From Cytophagales bacterium (GTDB taxonomy: Bacteria > Bacteroidota > Bacteroidia > Cytophagales > ES-bin-26), in NCBI GenBank assembly GCA_014379925.1, contig JACMKY010000406.1, positions 1 to 5,967 of the forward strand: 5,967 nucleotides of DNA. Direction: 5' to 3'. The position numbers and the translations under genes are program-made. Below are positions 1-5,740 of this stretch, piece after piece. Each line of letters starts with the position of its first letter. The first letter of the stretch is position 1. A model generated the notes under the pieces. It was not told the DNA's origin, made no database searches, and saw only the letters and a list, made by a program, of their open reading frames with translations.

Positions 1-570
1 GTACTCGACACGCTCCACGCGTTGCTGGCCCACGGCATCGACGTGAAGCTGAACGCGGTGGTGATGGACGGCCAGAATACCGACGACCTGATTCCGCTGA
101 CCCAACTCACGCGGCAGCATCCGGTGTCGGTGCGGTTTATCGAGGAAATGCCCTTCAACGGGGAAGGTGCCCACTACCCGAAGCTGGTGTGGAACCACGT
201 CCGCATCCTGGAAACCCTGCGGGCGCACTACCCGGACCTGCAAAAAATTCCCGACGGGCCCCACTCCACTTCCTACAACTACGCCATTCCCGGTCACTTG
301 GGCAACGTGGGCATCATCGCCGCCTTCAGCCGGACCTTCTGCGGCACCTGCAACCGCATCCGCCTCACCGCCCAGGGCGAACTCAAGACCTGCCTCTACG
401 ACGACGGGGTGCTGGACGTGCGCGCCCTGCTGCGGGCCGGTGCCACCGACGAGGAACTGCGGCACGCTTTCCGGCGCGCCTTTGCCCACCGCCCCCAAAA
501 CGGCTTCGAAGCCGAAGCAGGCCGCCAAAACCACCCCGTTTCCGAATCCATGTCGACCATTGGCGGGTGA
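1..570 (+). CDS. moaA: GTP 3',8-cyclase MoaA, C-terminal part (5' end outside window)
   Basis: Partial gene: the reading frame is open from base 1 and ends at TGA 568-570, leaving 189 residues, so roughly the N-terminal 40% is missing, including the radical-SAM CX3CX2C cluster site. MoaA is a cytoplasmic enzyme that rearranges GTP to (8S)-3',8-cyclo-7,8-dihydro-GTP, the first step of molybdenum cofactor synthesis. The visible part carries the family's second 4Fe-4S site as CX2CX13C (Cys codons at 340, 349 and 391, in FCGTCNRIRLT...KTC), which binds the substrate GTP. It also has the VRFIEEMPFNG strand at the end of the barrel and the C-terminal double glycine (MSTIGG), which is needed for activity in characterised MoaA proteins. 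The C-terminus is therefore intact and the gene is probably functional. It converges on the response regulator gene with only 26 bases between the stop codons and no clear terminator hairpin. Confidence 0.95.
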   Translation, partial: VLDTLHALLAHGIDVKLNAVVMDGQNTDDLIPLTQLTRQHPVSVRFIEEMPFNGEGAHYPKLVWNHVRILETLRAHYPDLQKIPDGPHSTSYNYAIPGHLGNVGIIAAFSRTFCGTCNRIRLTAQGELKTCLYDDGVLDVRALLRAGATDEELRHAFRRAFAHRPQNGFEAEAGRQNHPVSESMSTIGG

Positions 571-596
571 GGAAGGCAATTATCAATTTGACCCGA

Positions 597-1340
597 TCAA
601 TTCAGCCCCAGGGCGGCGAGTACCAGCTCCCGGTACGTCGGACCGATGGGAAGCAGCGTCTTGTTGATTTCCACCTGATTGCCCACCAGCGCCTCAATGC
701 GGGCCAGGGGTACAATGTAAGACTTGTGAATGCGCATAAATTCACCGACCGGCAGGGTATCCGCCAGGTTTTTCAACGACTGCAGCGTGACAAGGCGCCC
801 GGCGACGGTATAAATGCTCACGTATTCCTTCAAACCTTCGATGTAGAGGATGTCGGCAAAACGCACCTTTACCAGCTTGTAGTCCGCCTTGACGAAGAAA
901 TGCGCGGGAGCGGCCATCTCGCCGGTGGCTTTGGTAAGCGCCGGTTGCCCCGGACTCATTTCCTCCCCGTTTTCCCGCCGGATTTCGATGGCGTCGGCCG
1001 CCTTGTTGACGGCCTGCGTAAACCGCTCGAAAGAAAAGGGTTTGAGCAGGTAATCAATGGCGTCGAGCCGGAAACCTTCCACTGCGTATTCGGAGTAGGC
1101 GGTGGTAAATACCGTAAGGGGTTTGCGGCGTAAAAGCTGCACCAGTTCCACGCCCGACAGATTGGGCATTTGAATGTCGAGGAACAGCAGGTCAATTTCG
1201 CCCGTCTTAAGCACCTCCAGCGCCTGCTGCGCGTTGCGGCACTGGTTTACCAATTCCAGGGAGGGCACTTTGCCGATGTACTCCGCCAGTAGTTGCAGGG
1301 CCAGGTGTTCATCGTCAACGGTCAGGCAACGGATTTTCAT
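597..1340 (-). CDS. LytTR-family response regulator
   Basis: A 247-residue DNA-binding response regulator, the usual length for the AlgR/LytR (LytTR) class. Residues 1-115 form a receiver domain: acidic pocket D9-D10, phosphoacceptor D55 in LFLDIQMP, switch T80 in FTTAYSEYA, and K100 in the DYLLKPF motif. A linker of about 30 residues leads to the LytTR DNA-binding domain at about 145-245, with recognisable FFVKADYKLVKV, ILYIEGLKEYVSIY, LKNLADTLP and FMRIHKSYIV segments. All phosphorelay residues are present, so it should be active. Its ATG overlaps the TGA of the upstream kinase gene (ATGA, 1337-1340), which implies co-transcription and translational coupling with the kinase as its cognate phosphodonor. 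Proteins of this class usually bind direct repeats upstream of target genes. The target here is unknown; the operon itself or the divergent lipoprotein gene would be reasonable guesses. Confidence 0.95.
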   Translation of the reverse strand: MKIRCLTVDDEHLALQLLAEYIGKVPSLELVNQCRNAQQALEVLKTGEIDLLFLDIQMPNLSGVELVQLLRRKPLTVFTTAYSEYAVEGFRLDAIDYLLKPFSFERFTQAVNKAADAIEIRRENGEEMSPGQPALTKATGEMAAPAHFFVKADYKLVKVRFADILYIEGLKEYVSIYTVAGRLVTLQSLKNLADTLPVGEFMRIHKSYIVPLARIEALVGNQVEINKTLLPIGPTYRELVLAALGLN

Positions 1341-2434
1341 GGTTGCATCAGTAGCGTCAGGCGTACTTTATACACGTTGTCCTGGGAGATAATCTGGAGT
1401 AAGTGCCGGTTGGGGTAGAGCAAAGCCAGTCGTTGCCGTACGTTCTCCAGGCCAATGCCGCCCCTTTTGTCTTTGGTGGTTTGGCCCGGCAAAATGCTGT
1501 TTTCAATCCAAAACTCCACTTTTTCCGGGCGCACGCGCAGCCCCAGCTTCACCCAGCCCCGGGGATCATCCAGGTTGCCGTGCTTAAAACTGTTTTCAAT
1601 GAAATTAATGAACAGCATCGGTTCAATGAGCGGGCCCGGCGCGGGATGGTCAACCTGGAAGGAGATGGACGGGCGTTCCTCCATTTTGAGCTGCTGCAAG
1701 TCGATGTAATCCTGAATGTAGGCAATTTCCTGGTGAATGGTTACTTTGGCGGCTTCCCCCTCGTGAAGCATGTAACGCAGCATACCCGACAGTTTTAGCA
1801 GCGTGGGCGCGGCCTGGTCGGACTTGAGGTAGACCAGCGTGTAAAGGTTGTTGAGCGCATTAAACAGAAAATGCGGGTTGATTTGCATCTTCAGCCAGCG
1901 CAACTCGGCTTCCAGCTGGCTGTTTTTTAGTTTGCTTTCCAGGTAAACTTTCTTAACCCACTCGTCCAACAGCTTTCCCAGTGAGCTGACCGTCCACATA
2001 ATCAGAAAGGGAAACGTCACCATCCCGAAGTGAAAGAAAGAAAACAGGGGTACGTTGGCAAATAAACGCCCCAGACCCAGCCAGTTGTCCAGGTAAGCCC
2101 GAACGAATACCAACGTGGCCAGCCAAAGGAGGGTTGCCACGAAGTACAGCCCGTAGCGATGCGCGAGGAAAAACCGGGGCACGAAGTAAAACCAGTTTGC
2201 GTAAGCAAAAACGAGGTGCAACAAGGTAGAAATACCCACGCGGTCAATGAACAGTTCAAACGGCAGGACCTGGCTGAATGCGTAGACGATGAGCGAAAAT
2301 TCGGATAACCAGAAGACCAGGTGGAGTAGCCACTGGTTGCGCCGGGAAAAAACAACGGATAGGTACGCGGGAACGGGGGCCCGGGGGGGCCAACGGAAAA
2401 ATGACTGGATCAGCCCTGCCACCCGGGGAAGCAT
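1337..2434 (-). CDS. LytS/YehU-type membrane sensor histidine kinase (His_kinase family)
   Basis: A 365-residue inner-membrane kinase. Four hydrophobic helices are visible at about 36-53, 67-90, 95-115 and 128-153, followed by a charged, probably coiled-coil linker (about 157-182) and the His_kinase domain. The phosphoacceptor is H188 in QINPHFLFNALNNL. The ATP-binding domain shows the N-box FIENSFKHG (N281, K284, H285) and the glycine motif GGIGLENVRQRL (325-336). There is no large extracytoplasmic loop, so the signal is probably sensed in or near the membrane. The ATG at 2434 is preferred because the next Met is residue 138, past the first helices; GTG at residue 5 is the only other nearby choice. 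This leaves an unusual Pro/Arg-rich cytoplasmic stretch (residues 1-32) before the first helix. The gene is the first of a two-gene operon, overlapping the regulator by four bases. A TAGCTTTG box lies 27 bases upstream of the start. Confidence 0.94.
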   Translation of the reverse strand: MLPRVAGLIQSFFRWPPRAPVPAYLSVVFSRRNQWLLHLVFWLSEFSLIVYAFSQVLPFELFIDRVGISTLLHLVFAYANWFYFVPRFFLAHRYGLYFVATLLWLATLVFVRAYLDNWLGLGRLFANVPLFSFFHFGMVTFPFLIMWTVSSLGKLLDEWVKKVYLESKLKNSQLEAELRWLKMQINPHFLFNALNNLYTLVYLKSDQAAPTLLKLSGMLRYMLHEGEAAKVTIHQEIAYIQDYIDLQQLKMEERPSISFQVDHPAPGPLIEPMLFINFIENSFKHGNLDDPRGWVKLGLRVRPEKVEFWIENSILPGQTTKDKRGGIGLENVRQRLALLYPNRHLLQIISQDNVYKVRLTLLMQP

Positions 2435-2460
2435 CGCGAAGGTAGGTTGGTTCTTTTCCC

Positions 2461-2468
2461 CAAAGCTA
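2461..2468 (-). promoter_or_regulatory. Candidate Bacteroidota -7 promoter box for the kinase/regulator operon
   Basis: Read on the minus strand this is TAGCTTTG, an exact match to the Bacteroidota housekeeping promoter element TAnnTTTG. It would place transcription start near 2455 and give a leader of about 20 nt before the kinase ATG, a sensible length. The weak point is the upstream TTG element. The nearest minus-strand TTG triplets lie 13 or 30 bases away, not the usual 19-21, so the call rests on the -7 box and its position alone. Confidence 0.4.
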
Positions 2469-2474
2469 CTGGCT

Positions 2475-2498
2475 GGCGGGTCAACTGCCCGTTTTTTT
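2475..2498 (+). terminator. Possible weak plus-strand terminator-like hairpin with T-run
   Basis: CGGG (2477-2480) can pair with CCCG (2488-2491), extended by G-T pairs on both sides, around a loop of about 5 nt. It is followed directly by seven T (2492-2498). The shape is that of a short intrinsic terminator reading rightwards, but no plus-strand gene lies upstream. It could only stop antisense transcripts leaving the kinase gene, or protect the lipoprotein gene from read-through. The stem is short, so chance is a serious alternative. Confidence 0.2.
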
Positions 2499-2704
2499 CA
2501 ACCAACCACCCGTTTTCTTCCACCAAGCCGCGTCCGGGCCGCATCACCCGCTCCGGGGGGTTCCCCGTGGCGTTGGTAGATATTCCGGCCCCCTTGGTGG
2601 ACGCTTTGGCGCGGCAGGTTGAATATTTTTTTTTCGCCCGGGTCAGCTGGCCACTTTTGTAACGTCTTCACGGGCAAGTTCAATCAAACAAAAAAGAAAA
2701 TCCG

Positions 2705-3556
2705 ATGAAAAACGTAAATCACCCGTTCATTATGCTGTTTGCCGCCGGCACGGTACTGGTTACCGCTTGCCGGCAACACGAGGAGGCCACCCCGGCGGCT
2801 CCCCAGGCAGCAAGTACGGCCGCCACCGACCAGGCCTACGCCCTGGCTACTTTCGATGATGCCCTCGCCCTCGCGGGGGAATCGATGCAATCGGCCAACG
2901 CCGGCGGACGCGTTTCGGGCGAGCAGAAAATGTCCTCCTGCGTCCGGGTCACCCACAACCAGGACGACAAAATGGTTACGCTCGACTTTGGTGCCACCGG
3001 CTGCGCGGCGGCGGGCGGGCGGATTCGTACCGGTAAAATAACCATCTTCTACGTCGGCCGCTACCGGGAACCGGATTCTTCCCTGCGCCTCACGTTCGAT
3101 AACTACGCGGTAGAAGGCAATCAAGTGGGCGGTACCGTTTATTTGTCCGGTACCCGGCAAAACCCGTCGGGCCAGCCCGAGTACCGCGTAACGGTCGAGG
3201 ACGGTTTCGTGAAATTCCAGGACAACGGCCAAAGCATTGCCCTCAACATGACCCGTACGCAAGTCTGGACCACCGGTGCGGACACGCCTCAGCAAGCGGC
3301 GGATGATGCGTTTGCGGCGACTTACTCGGGTGACCTGACGGACCGGAATGGCACCTACTACGCGGTGAGTACCTTCCAGCCCCTCCTCCTGAAAGGCGCT
3401 TGTGCAACGGAAGGCTACTACTACCCGGTCAGCGGCACGGTGTCTTTCCAGCCGGCAACCGGGCCGGCGTGGGCGTTGGACTTCGGAACTGGCGCCTGTG
3501 ACAAGCAAGCTCAGTTAACCTTCGGGCGGGTAGTCTACCCAATCGAATTGCGGTAG
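2705..3556 (+). CDS. Putative lipoprotein of unknown function with duplicated DFGxxxC motif
   Basis: A 283-residue predicted exported lipoprotein: a short basic N-terminus, a hydrophobic core (residues 8-19) and a lipobox VTAC with lipidated C22. The next residues are R23 and Q24, and a low-complexity Ala/Thr/Pro linker runs to about residue 43. The mature part looks all-beta, with alternating hydrophobic strands and many Gly, Asp and Asn turns. It has exactly four cysteines besides C22: C79, C100, C233 and C265. C100 and C265 each end a DFGxxxC motif (94-100 and 259-265), and each is preceded by another Cys, suggesting two similar modules, each possibly closed by a disulfide. From memory, the pattern resembles hypothetical lipoproteins frequent in Cytophagales and Sphingobacteriales genomes; no enzymatic motif is apparent and I assign no function. 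The start has the A-rich leader typical of the phylum. The gene is divergent from the two-component operon and followed by an inverted repeat. Confidence 0.85.
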   Translation: MKNVNHPFIMLFAAGTVLVTACRQHEEATPAAPQAASTAATDQAYALATFDDALALAGESMQSANAGGRVSGEQKMSSCVRVTHNQDDKMVTLDFGATGCAAAGGRIRTGKITIFYVGRYREPDSSLRLTFDNYAVEGNQVGGTVYLSGTRQNPSGQPEYRVTVEDGFVKFQDNGQSIALNMTRTQVWTTGADTPQQAADDAFAATYSGDLTDRNGTYYAVSTFQPLLLKGACATEGYYYPVSGTVSFQPATGPAWALDFGTGACDKQAQLTFGRVVYPIELR

Positions 3557-3561
3557 CAAGG

Positions 3562-3607
3562 GAATGACGAATCCGGAGTGAATATCGTTGATCATTCGTC
3601 ATTCGTC
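3562..3607. repeat. Inverted repeat built from a GACGAAT/ATTCGTC heptamer
   Basis: The 11-base left arm GAATGACGAAT (3562-3572) is perfectly complementary to ATTCGTCATTC (3594-3604), with a 21-base spacer. The right side is itself a tandem heptamer, ATTCGTC at 3594-3600 and again at 3601-3607. The element lies 6 bases after the lipoprotein stop and about 35 bases before the hydroxylase start. As RNA it would fold into a stable hairpin, but no T-run follows. It could act as a 3' mRNA stabiliser, a non-canonical terminator or a dispersed intergenic repeat. Confidence 0.7.
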
Positions 3608-3642
3608 ATAATGCATTTCCTCCTGCTAAACTATTTTCACTC

Positions 3643-4491
3643 ATGTTCATTGAAACGTTAAAGGAAGTTGACCTGCATGCACGCTTGGCCCTTATTGCGG
3701 GGATAATGCTCCTGCGTTACGCTTTGTTTGCCGGAATTGCCTACTGGATATGCTACGTCTGGAAGCGGAAGGCTTGGGAACCTAAGAAAATTCAGCTCAA
3801 GTATCCCACTGCGTACGCCGTCCGGCAAGAAATTCTGTACTCCATCAGCACCATCGGCATTTTCGTGGGCATTGGCTTTCTGATGCGGCTCGCCCAGGAG
3901 CACGCCGTAACGAAGGTATACACTGACATTGGGCGGTACGGTTGGGGATATCTGGCAGTGAGCGTATTGCTGGCTATCCTCATCCACGACACGTACTTCT
4001 ACTGGACGCACCGTTTCATGCACCTTACGTGGGTGTTCCCCCACGTACACCGCGTACACCACCGCTCGCACAATCCTACCCCGTGGGCCGCCTTTTCCTT
4101 TCATCCGTCGGAAGCACTCATCGAAGCCAGCGTGTTTCCCGTCATTGCCTTCCTGTTGCCTATTCATCCGCTGGCCCTGTTCATCGTGGCGACTTGGATG
4201 ATTACGATGAACGTGCTGGGGCACTTGGGCTACGAGTTGTATCCGGCGGGCATGCTGCAACATTCCGTTGCCAAATGGCTGAACACGTCTACGCACCACA
4301 ATATGCACCACCAGCACGTAGGGGGGAACTACGGATTGTACTTTAACTTCTGGGATAAGCTGGTGGGTACGAATTTTGAAAACTACGAGAAAAAGTTTGC
4401 TGAAAATGCCACCGGCATTCGGCGGAGAAAAAGAAACGAAGGAAATCCCTCAACTGAAACGGAACGAAAAACGCAATCCGTTCACGCGTAA
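3643..4491 (+). CDS. Fatty acid hydroxylase / sterol desaturase superfamily membrane protein
   Basis: A 282-residue integral-membrane di-iron oxygenase of the fatty acid hydroxylase superfamily. Hydrophobic segments lie at about 15-39, 64-82, 101-122 and 160-192. The metal-binding histidine clusters are complete and in the family order: HRFMH (123-127, HX3H), HRVHH (136-140, HX2HH) and HNMHH (219-223, HX2HH), with further conserved-looking H115, H154, H194 and H207. Such enzymes use O2 and two irons to hydroxylate or desaturate lipid chains at the cytoplasmic face of the membrane. The substrate cannot be read from the sequence; membrane fatty acids, ornithine or sphingolipid chains, ether lipids and carotenoids are all possible. 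After residue 252 there is a hydrophilic tail of about 30 residues rich in Arg, Lys, Glu and Thr, outside the usual catalytic domain. The ATG at 3643 is followed directly by a plausible N-terminal amphipathic stretch. No operon partner is evident. Confidence 0.92.
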   Translation: MFIETLKEVDLHARLALIAGIMLLRYALFAGIAYWICYVWKRKAWEPKKIQLKYPTAYAVRQEILYSISTIGIFVGIGFLMRLAQEHAVTKVYTDIGRYGWGYLAVSVLLAILIHDTYFYWTHRFMHLTWVFPHVHRVHHRSHNPTPWAAFSFHPSEALIEASVFPVIAFLLPIHPLALFIVATWMITMNVLGHLGYELYPAGMLQHSVAKWLNTSTHHNMHHQHVGGNYGLYFNFWDKLVGTNFENYEKKFAENATGIRRRKRNEGNPSTETERKTQSVHA

Positions 4492-4503
4492 CGAAGGTGG
4501 AAG

Positions 4504-4573
4504 TTTTTCCCGGCTTCGGGAATGCCCCTGCCCAGGAAATGGCGTCCATTTTCTGATGGCATTCCGGGAAAAG
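4504..4573. repeat. Nested inverted repeat between convergent genes
   Basis: This 70-base element lies between the hydroxylase stop and the end of the moeB-like gene. Outer arms TTTTCCC (4505-4511) and GGGAAAA (4566-4572) pair. Next, GGAATGCC (4519-4526) pairs with GGCATTCC (4558-4565), leaving a 7-base bulge on the left. Inside sits a small hairpin AAATGG (4537-4542) / CCATTT (4546-4551) with a 3-base loop. The fold works on both strands, as expected for a bidirectional terminator between converging genes. However, the outer arm starts with T and ends with A, the reverse of a standard intrinsic terminator. Confidence 0.6.
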
Positions 4574-4609
4574 AAGGCTTACAGATCGTCTGACTCAACA
4601 CCCACCGCG

Positions 4610-5740
4610 CTAATACACCGCCATCGCCCGATCCACCGCGCGCGCCCAGGCGTCGATGCCGCCGGAAAGATTGAGGAGATTGGTGTAACCCTTTTGTTGC
4701 AGTTCCCGGATCACGTGCGCACTGCGCATCCCGTGGTGACAGTATACCACCACGGGCCGGTCGACCGGAATCCGGTCCGGGCGTTCGCCCACGCGGTCCA
4801 TCGGAATCAGGATGGCCCCCTCCAGGTGGCAAATGTCGTATTCGTACGGCTCGCGCACGTCAACCAGCACCACCGCCTCTCCGGCCGCCAGCTTTTGGTG
4901 CAACGCCCGCCCGTCGATGGCTTTCACCTGGTCGGCGCGGAATCCGTGGCAAAAGGCTTCGTAATCGATCAACGCCGTGATCTCGCCCGCTTCCGCTCGC
5001 CGTCGGAAGCGTATTTTGCGGGTGGTCATGGCCAGCAGGTCCAGGATCAGCAGTTCTCCGCTCAGTCCGCGACCGGCCCCGGTAATGAGCTTGATCACTT
5101 CGTTGGCCTGGTAGATGCCCACGATGCCGGGCAACACGCCCACCACGCCCGCCTGCTCGCAATTCGGAATCTGACCGGGGCCGGGCGGCTCGGGAAACAG
5201 GCAGCGGTAGGTAGGTCCGGGGGTGGCAATCGTTTGACGGCGGTCGGTGTAATTGAACACCGACACGTGTCCTTCGAAGCGGTGGATGGCCGCGTACACG
5301 AAAGGCTTATCGAGCAGCACGCAGGTGTCGTTGACCAGGTAGCGGGCGGCGAAGTTGTCGGTGCAATCCACCACCAGGTCGTACTGCCGGCCGATGTCGA
5401 GCGCGTTGGTTCGGTCCAGGTGGTGGGCGTACGGAACGGCCCGGACGAAGGGATTGAGTTCGCCCAGCCGACGCGTGGCGACGGCGGCTTTGGAGTAGCC
5501 CACGTCGGCGGTGCCGTAGAGAATCTGCCGGTGCAGGTTGCTTTCACTCACCGCATCGCCGTCCACGATGCCCAGCGTGCCCACCCCGGCGGCGGCCAGG
5601 TAGAGCAGCACCGGGCAACCCAGGCCGCCCGCCCCCACCACCAGTACGCGGGCGTTTTTGAGCTTTTCCTGTCCCTGGGTGCCAATTTCGGGTAAAACGG
5701 TCTGTCGCTGGTAGCGTCTTTGTTCGTCGGGGGTGAGCAT
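4610..5740 (-). CDS. moeB: MoeB/ThiF-type E1 adenylyltransferase with C-terminal rhodanese domain
   Basis: A 376-residue cytoplasmic fusion. Residues 1-245 are an E1-like fold: RYQRQ (R9, R12), nucleotide-binding GAGGLG (36-41), D60/D62 in the strand after it, NLHRQ (R71), K84, and DCTDNF with D128, the metal-ATP aspartate. C194 in PNCEQAG matches the mobile cysteine of the family. Residues 270-376 are a rhodanese domain with active-site C334 in the loop CHHGMRS and the closing LSGGIDAW. This is the architecture of MOCS3/Uba4-like enzymes, which adenylate the C-terminal glycine of a ubiquitin-like sulfur carrier (MoaD or ThiS) and can hand over persulfide sulfur. The moaA fragment in the window favours a cofactor role, but ThiF or a shared role is not excluded, so the symbol is tentative. 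The two CXXC zinc motifs of E. coli MoeB are not preserved (T177-Y-R-C180 in place of the first; the second is absent). The ATG at 5740 is the only good start. Confidence 0.9.
   Translation of the reverse strand: MLTPDEQRRYQRQTVLPEIGTQGQEKLKNARVLVVGAGGLGCPVLLYLAAAGVGTLGIVDGDAVSESNLHRQILYGTADVGYSKAAVATRRLGELNPFVRAVPYAHHLDRTNALDIGRQYDLVVDCTDNFAARYLVNDTCVLLDKPFVYAAIHRFEGHVSVFNYTDRRQTIATPGPTYRCLFPEPPGPGQIPNCEQAGVVGVLPGIVGIYQANEVIKLITGAGRGLSGELLILDLLAMTTRKIRFRRRAEAGEITALIDYEAFCHGFRADQVKAIDGRALHQKLAAGEAVVLVDVREPYEYDICHLEGAILIPMDRVGERPDRIPVDRPVVVYCHHGMRSAHVIRELQQKGYTNLLNLSGGIDAWARAVDRAMAVY

Noticed and set aside
502..513. Perfect 12-base palindrome GGCTTCGAAGCC inside moaA
   Set aside because: It falls in well-explained coding sequence (NGFEAEA) and single palindromes of this size arise by chance in GC-rich genes.
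571..602. ATCAATT direct repeat (582-588 and 596-602) between moaA and the regulator gene as a terminator or operator
   Set aside because: It is a short direct repeat, not a hairpin. The region is only 26 bases between stops and partly inside the regulator gene, so no functional claim can be supported.
189..1133. Open plus-strand frame of 314 codons running across moaA and the regulator gene
   Set aside because: It overlaps two clear genes on both strands and its translation is Arg/Pro/His-rich with no domain. It is a by-product of high GC.
2652..2659. CACTTTTG as a -7 promoter box for the lipoprotein gene
   Set aside because: It misses the first T of TAnnTTTG, and the nearest upstream TTG is 30 bases away rather than about 19-21. 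It is possible but too weak to annotate.
2289..2662. Short plus-strand frames spanning the divergent promoter region
   Set aside because: They overlap the kinase start and the intergenic gap, with no motif or plausible start context. Composition looks like chance.
2684..3508. Minus-strand frame of 274 codons opposite the lipoprotein gene
   Set aside because: The plus-strand frame has a signal peptide, lipobox and coherent beta pattern. The reverse frame is Arg/Gly/Val-rich without motifs.
3611..3661. 16-codon frame starting at ATG 3611 and overlapping the hydroxylase start (possible leader peptide)
   Set aside because: No attenuator-like structure follows and the peptide has no run of regulatory codons. 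A frame this short is expected by chance.
3658..4317. Minus-strand frame of 219 codons opposite the hydroxylase
   Set aside because: It is a shadow of the hydroxylase, whose three histidine clusters and membrane segments are unambiguous.
4376..5695. Long open plus-strand frame of 439 codons opposite the moeB-like gene
   Set aside because: It mirrors the minus-strand E1-rhodanese gene, has low-complexity His/Gly/Val-rich composition and no recognisable domain. The opposite strand has full catalytic motifs in order.
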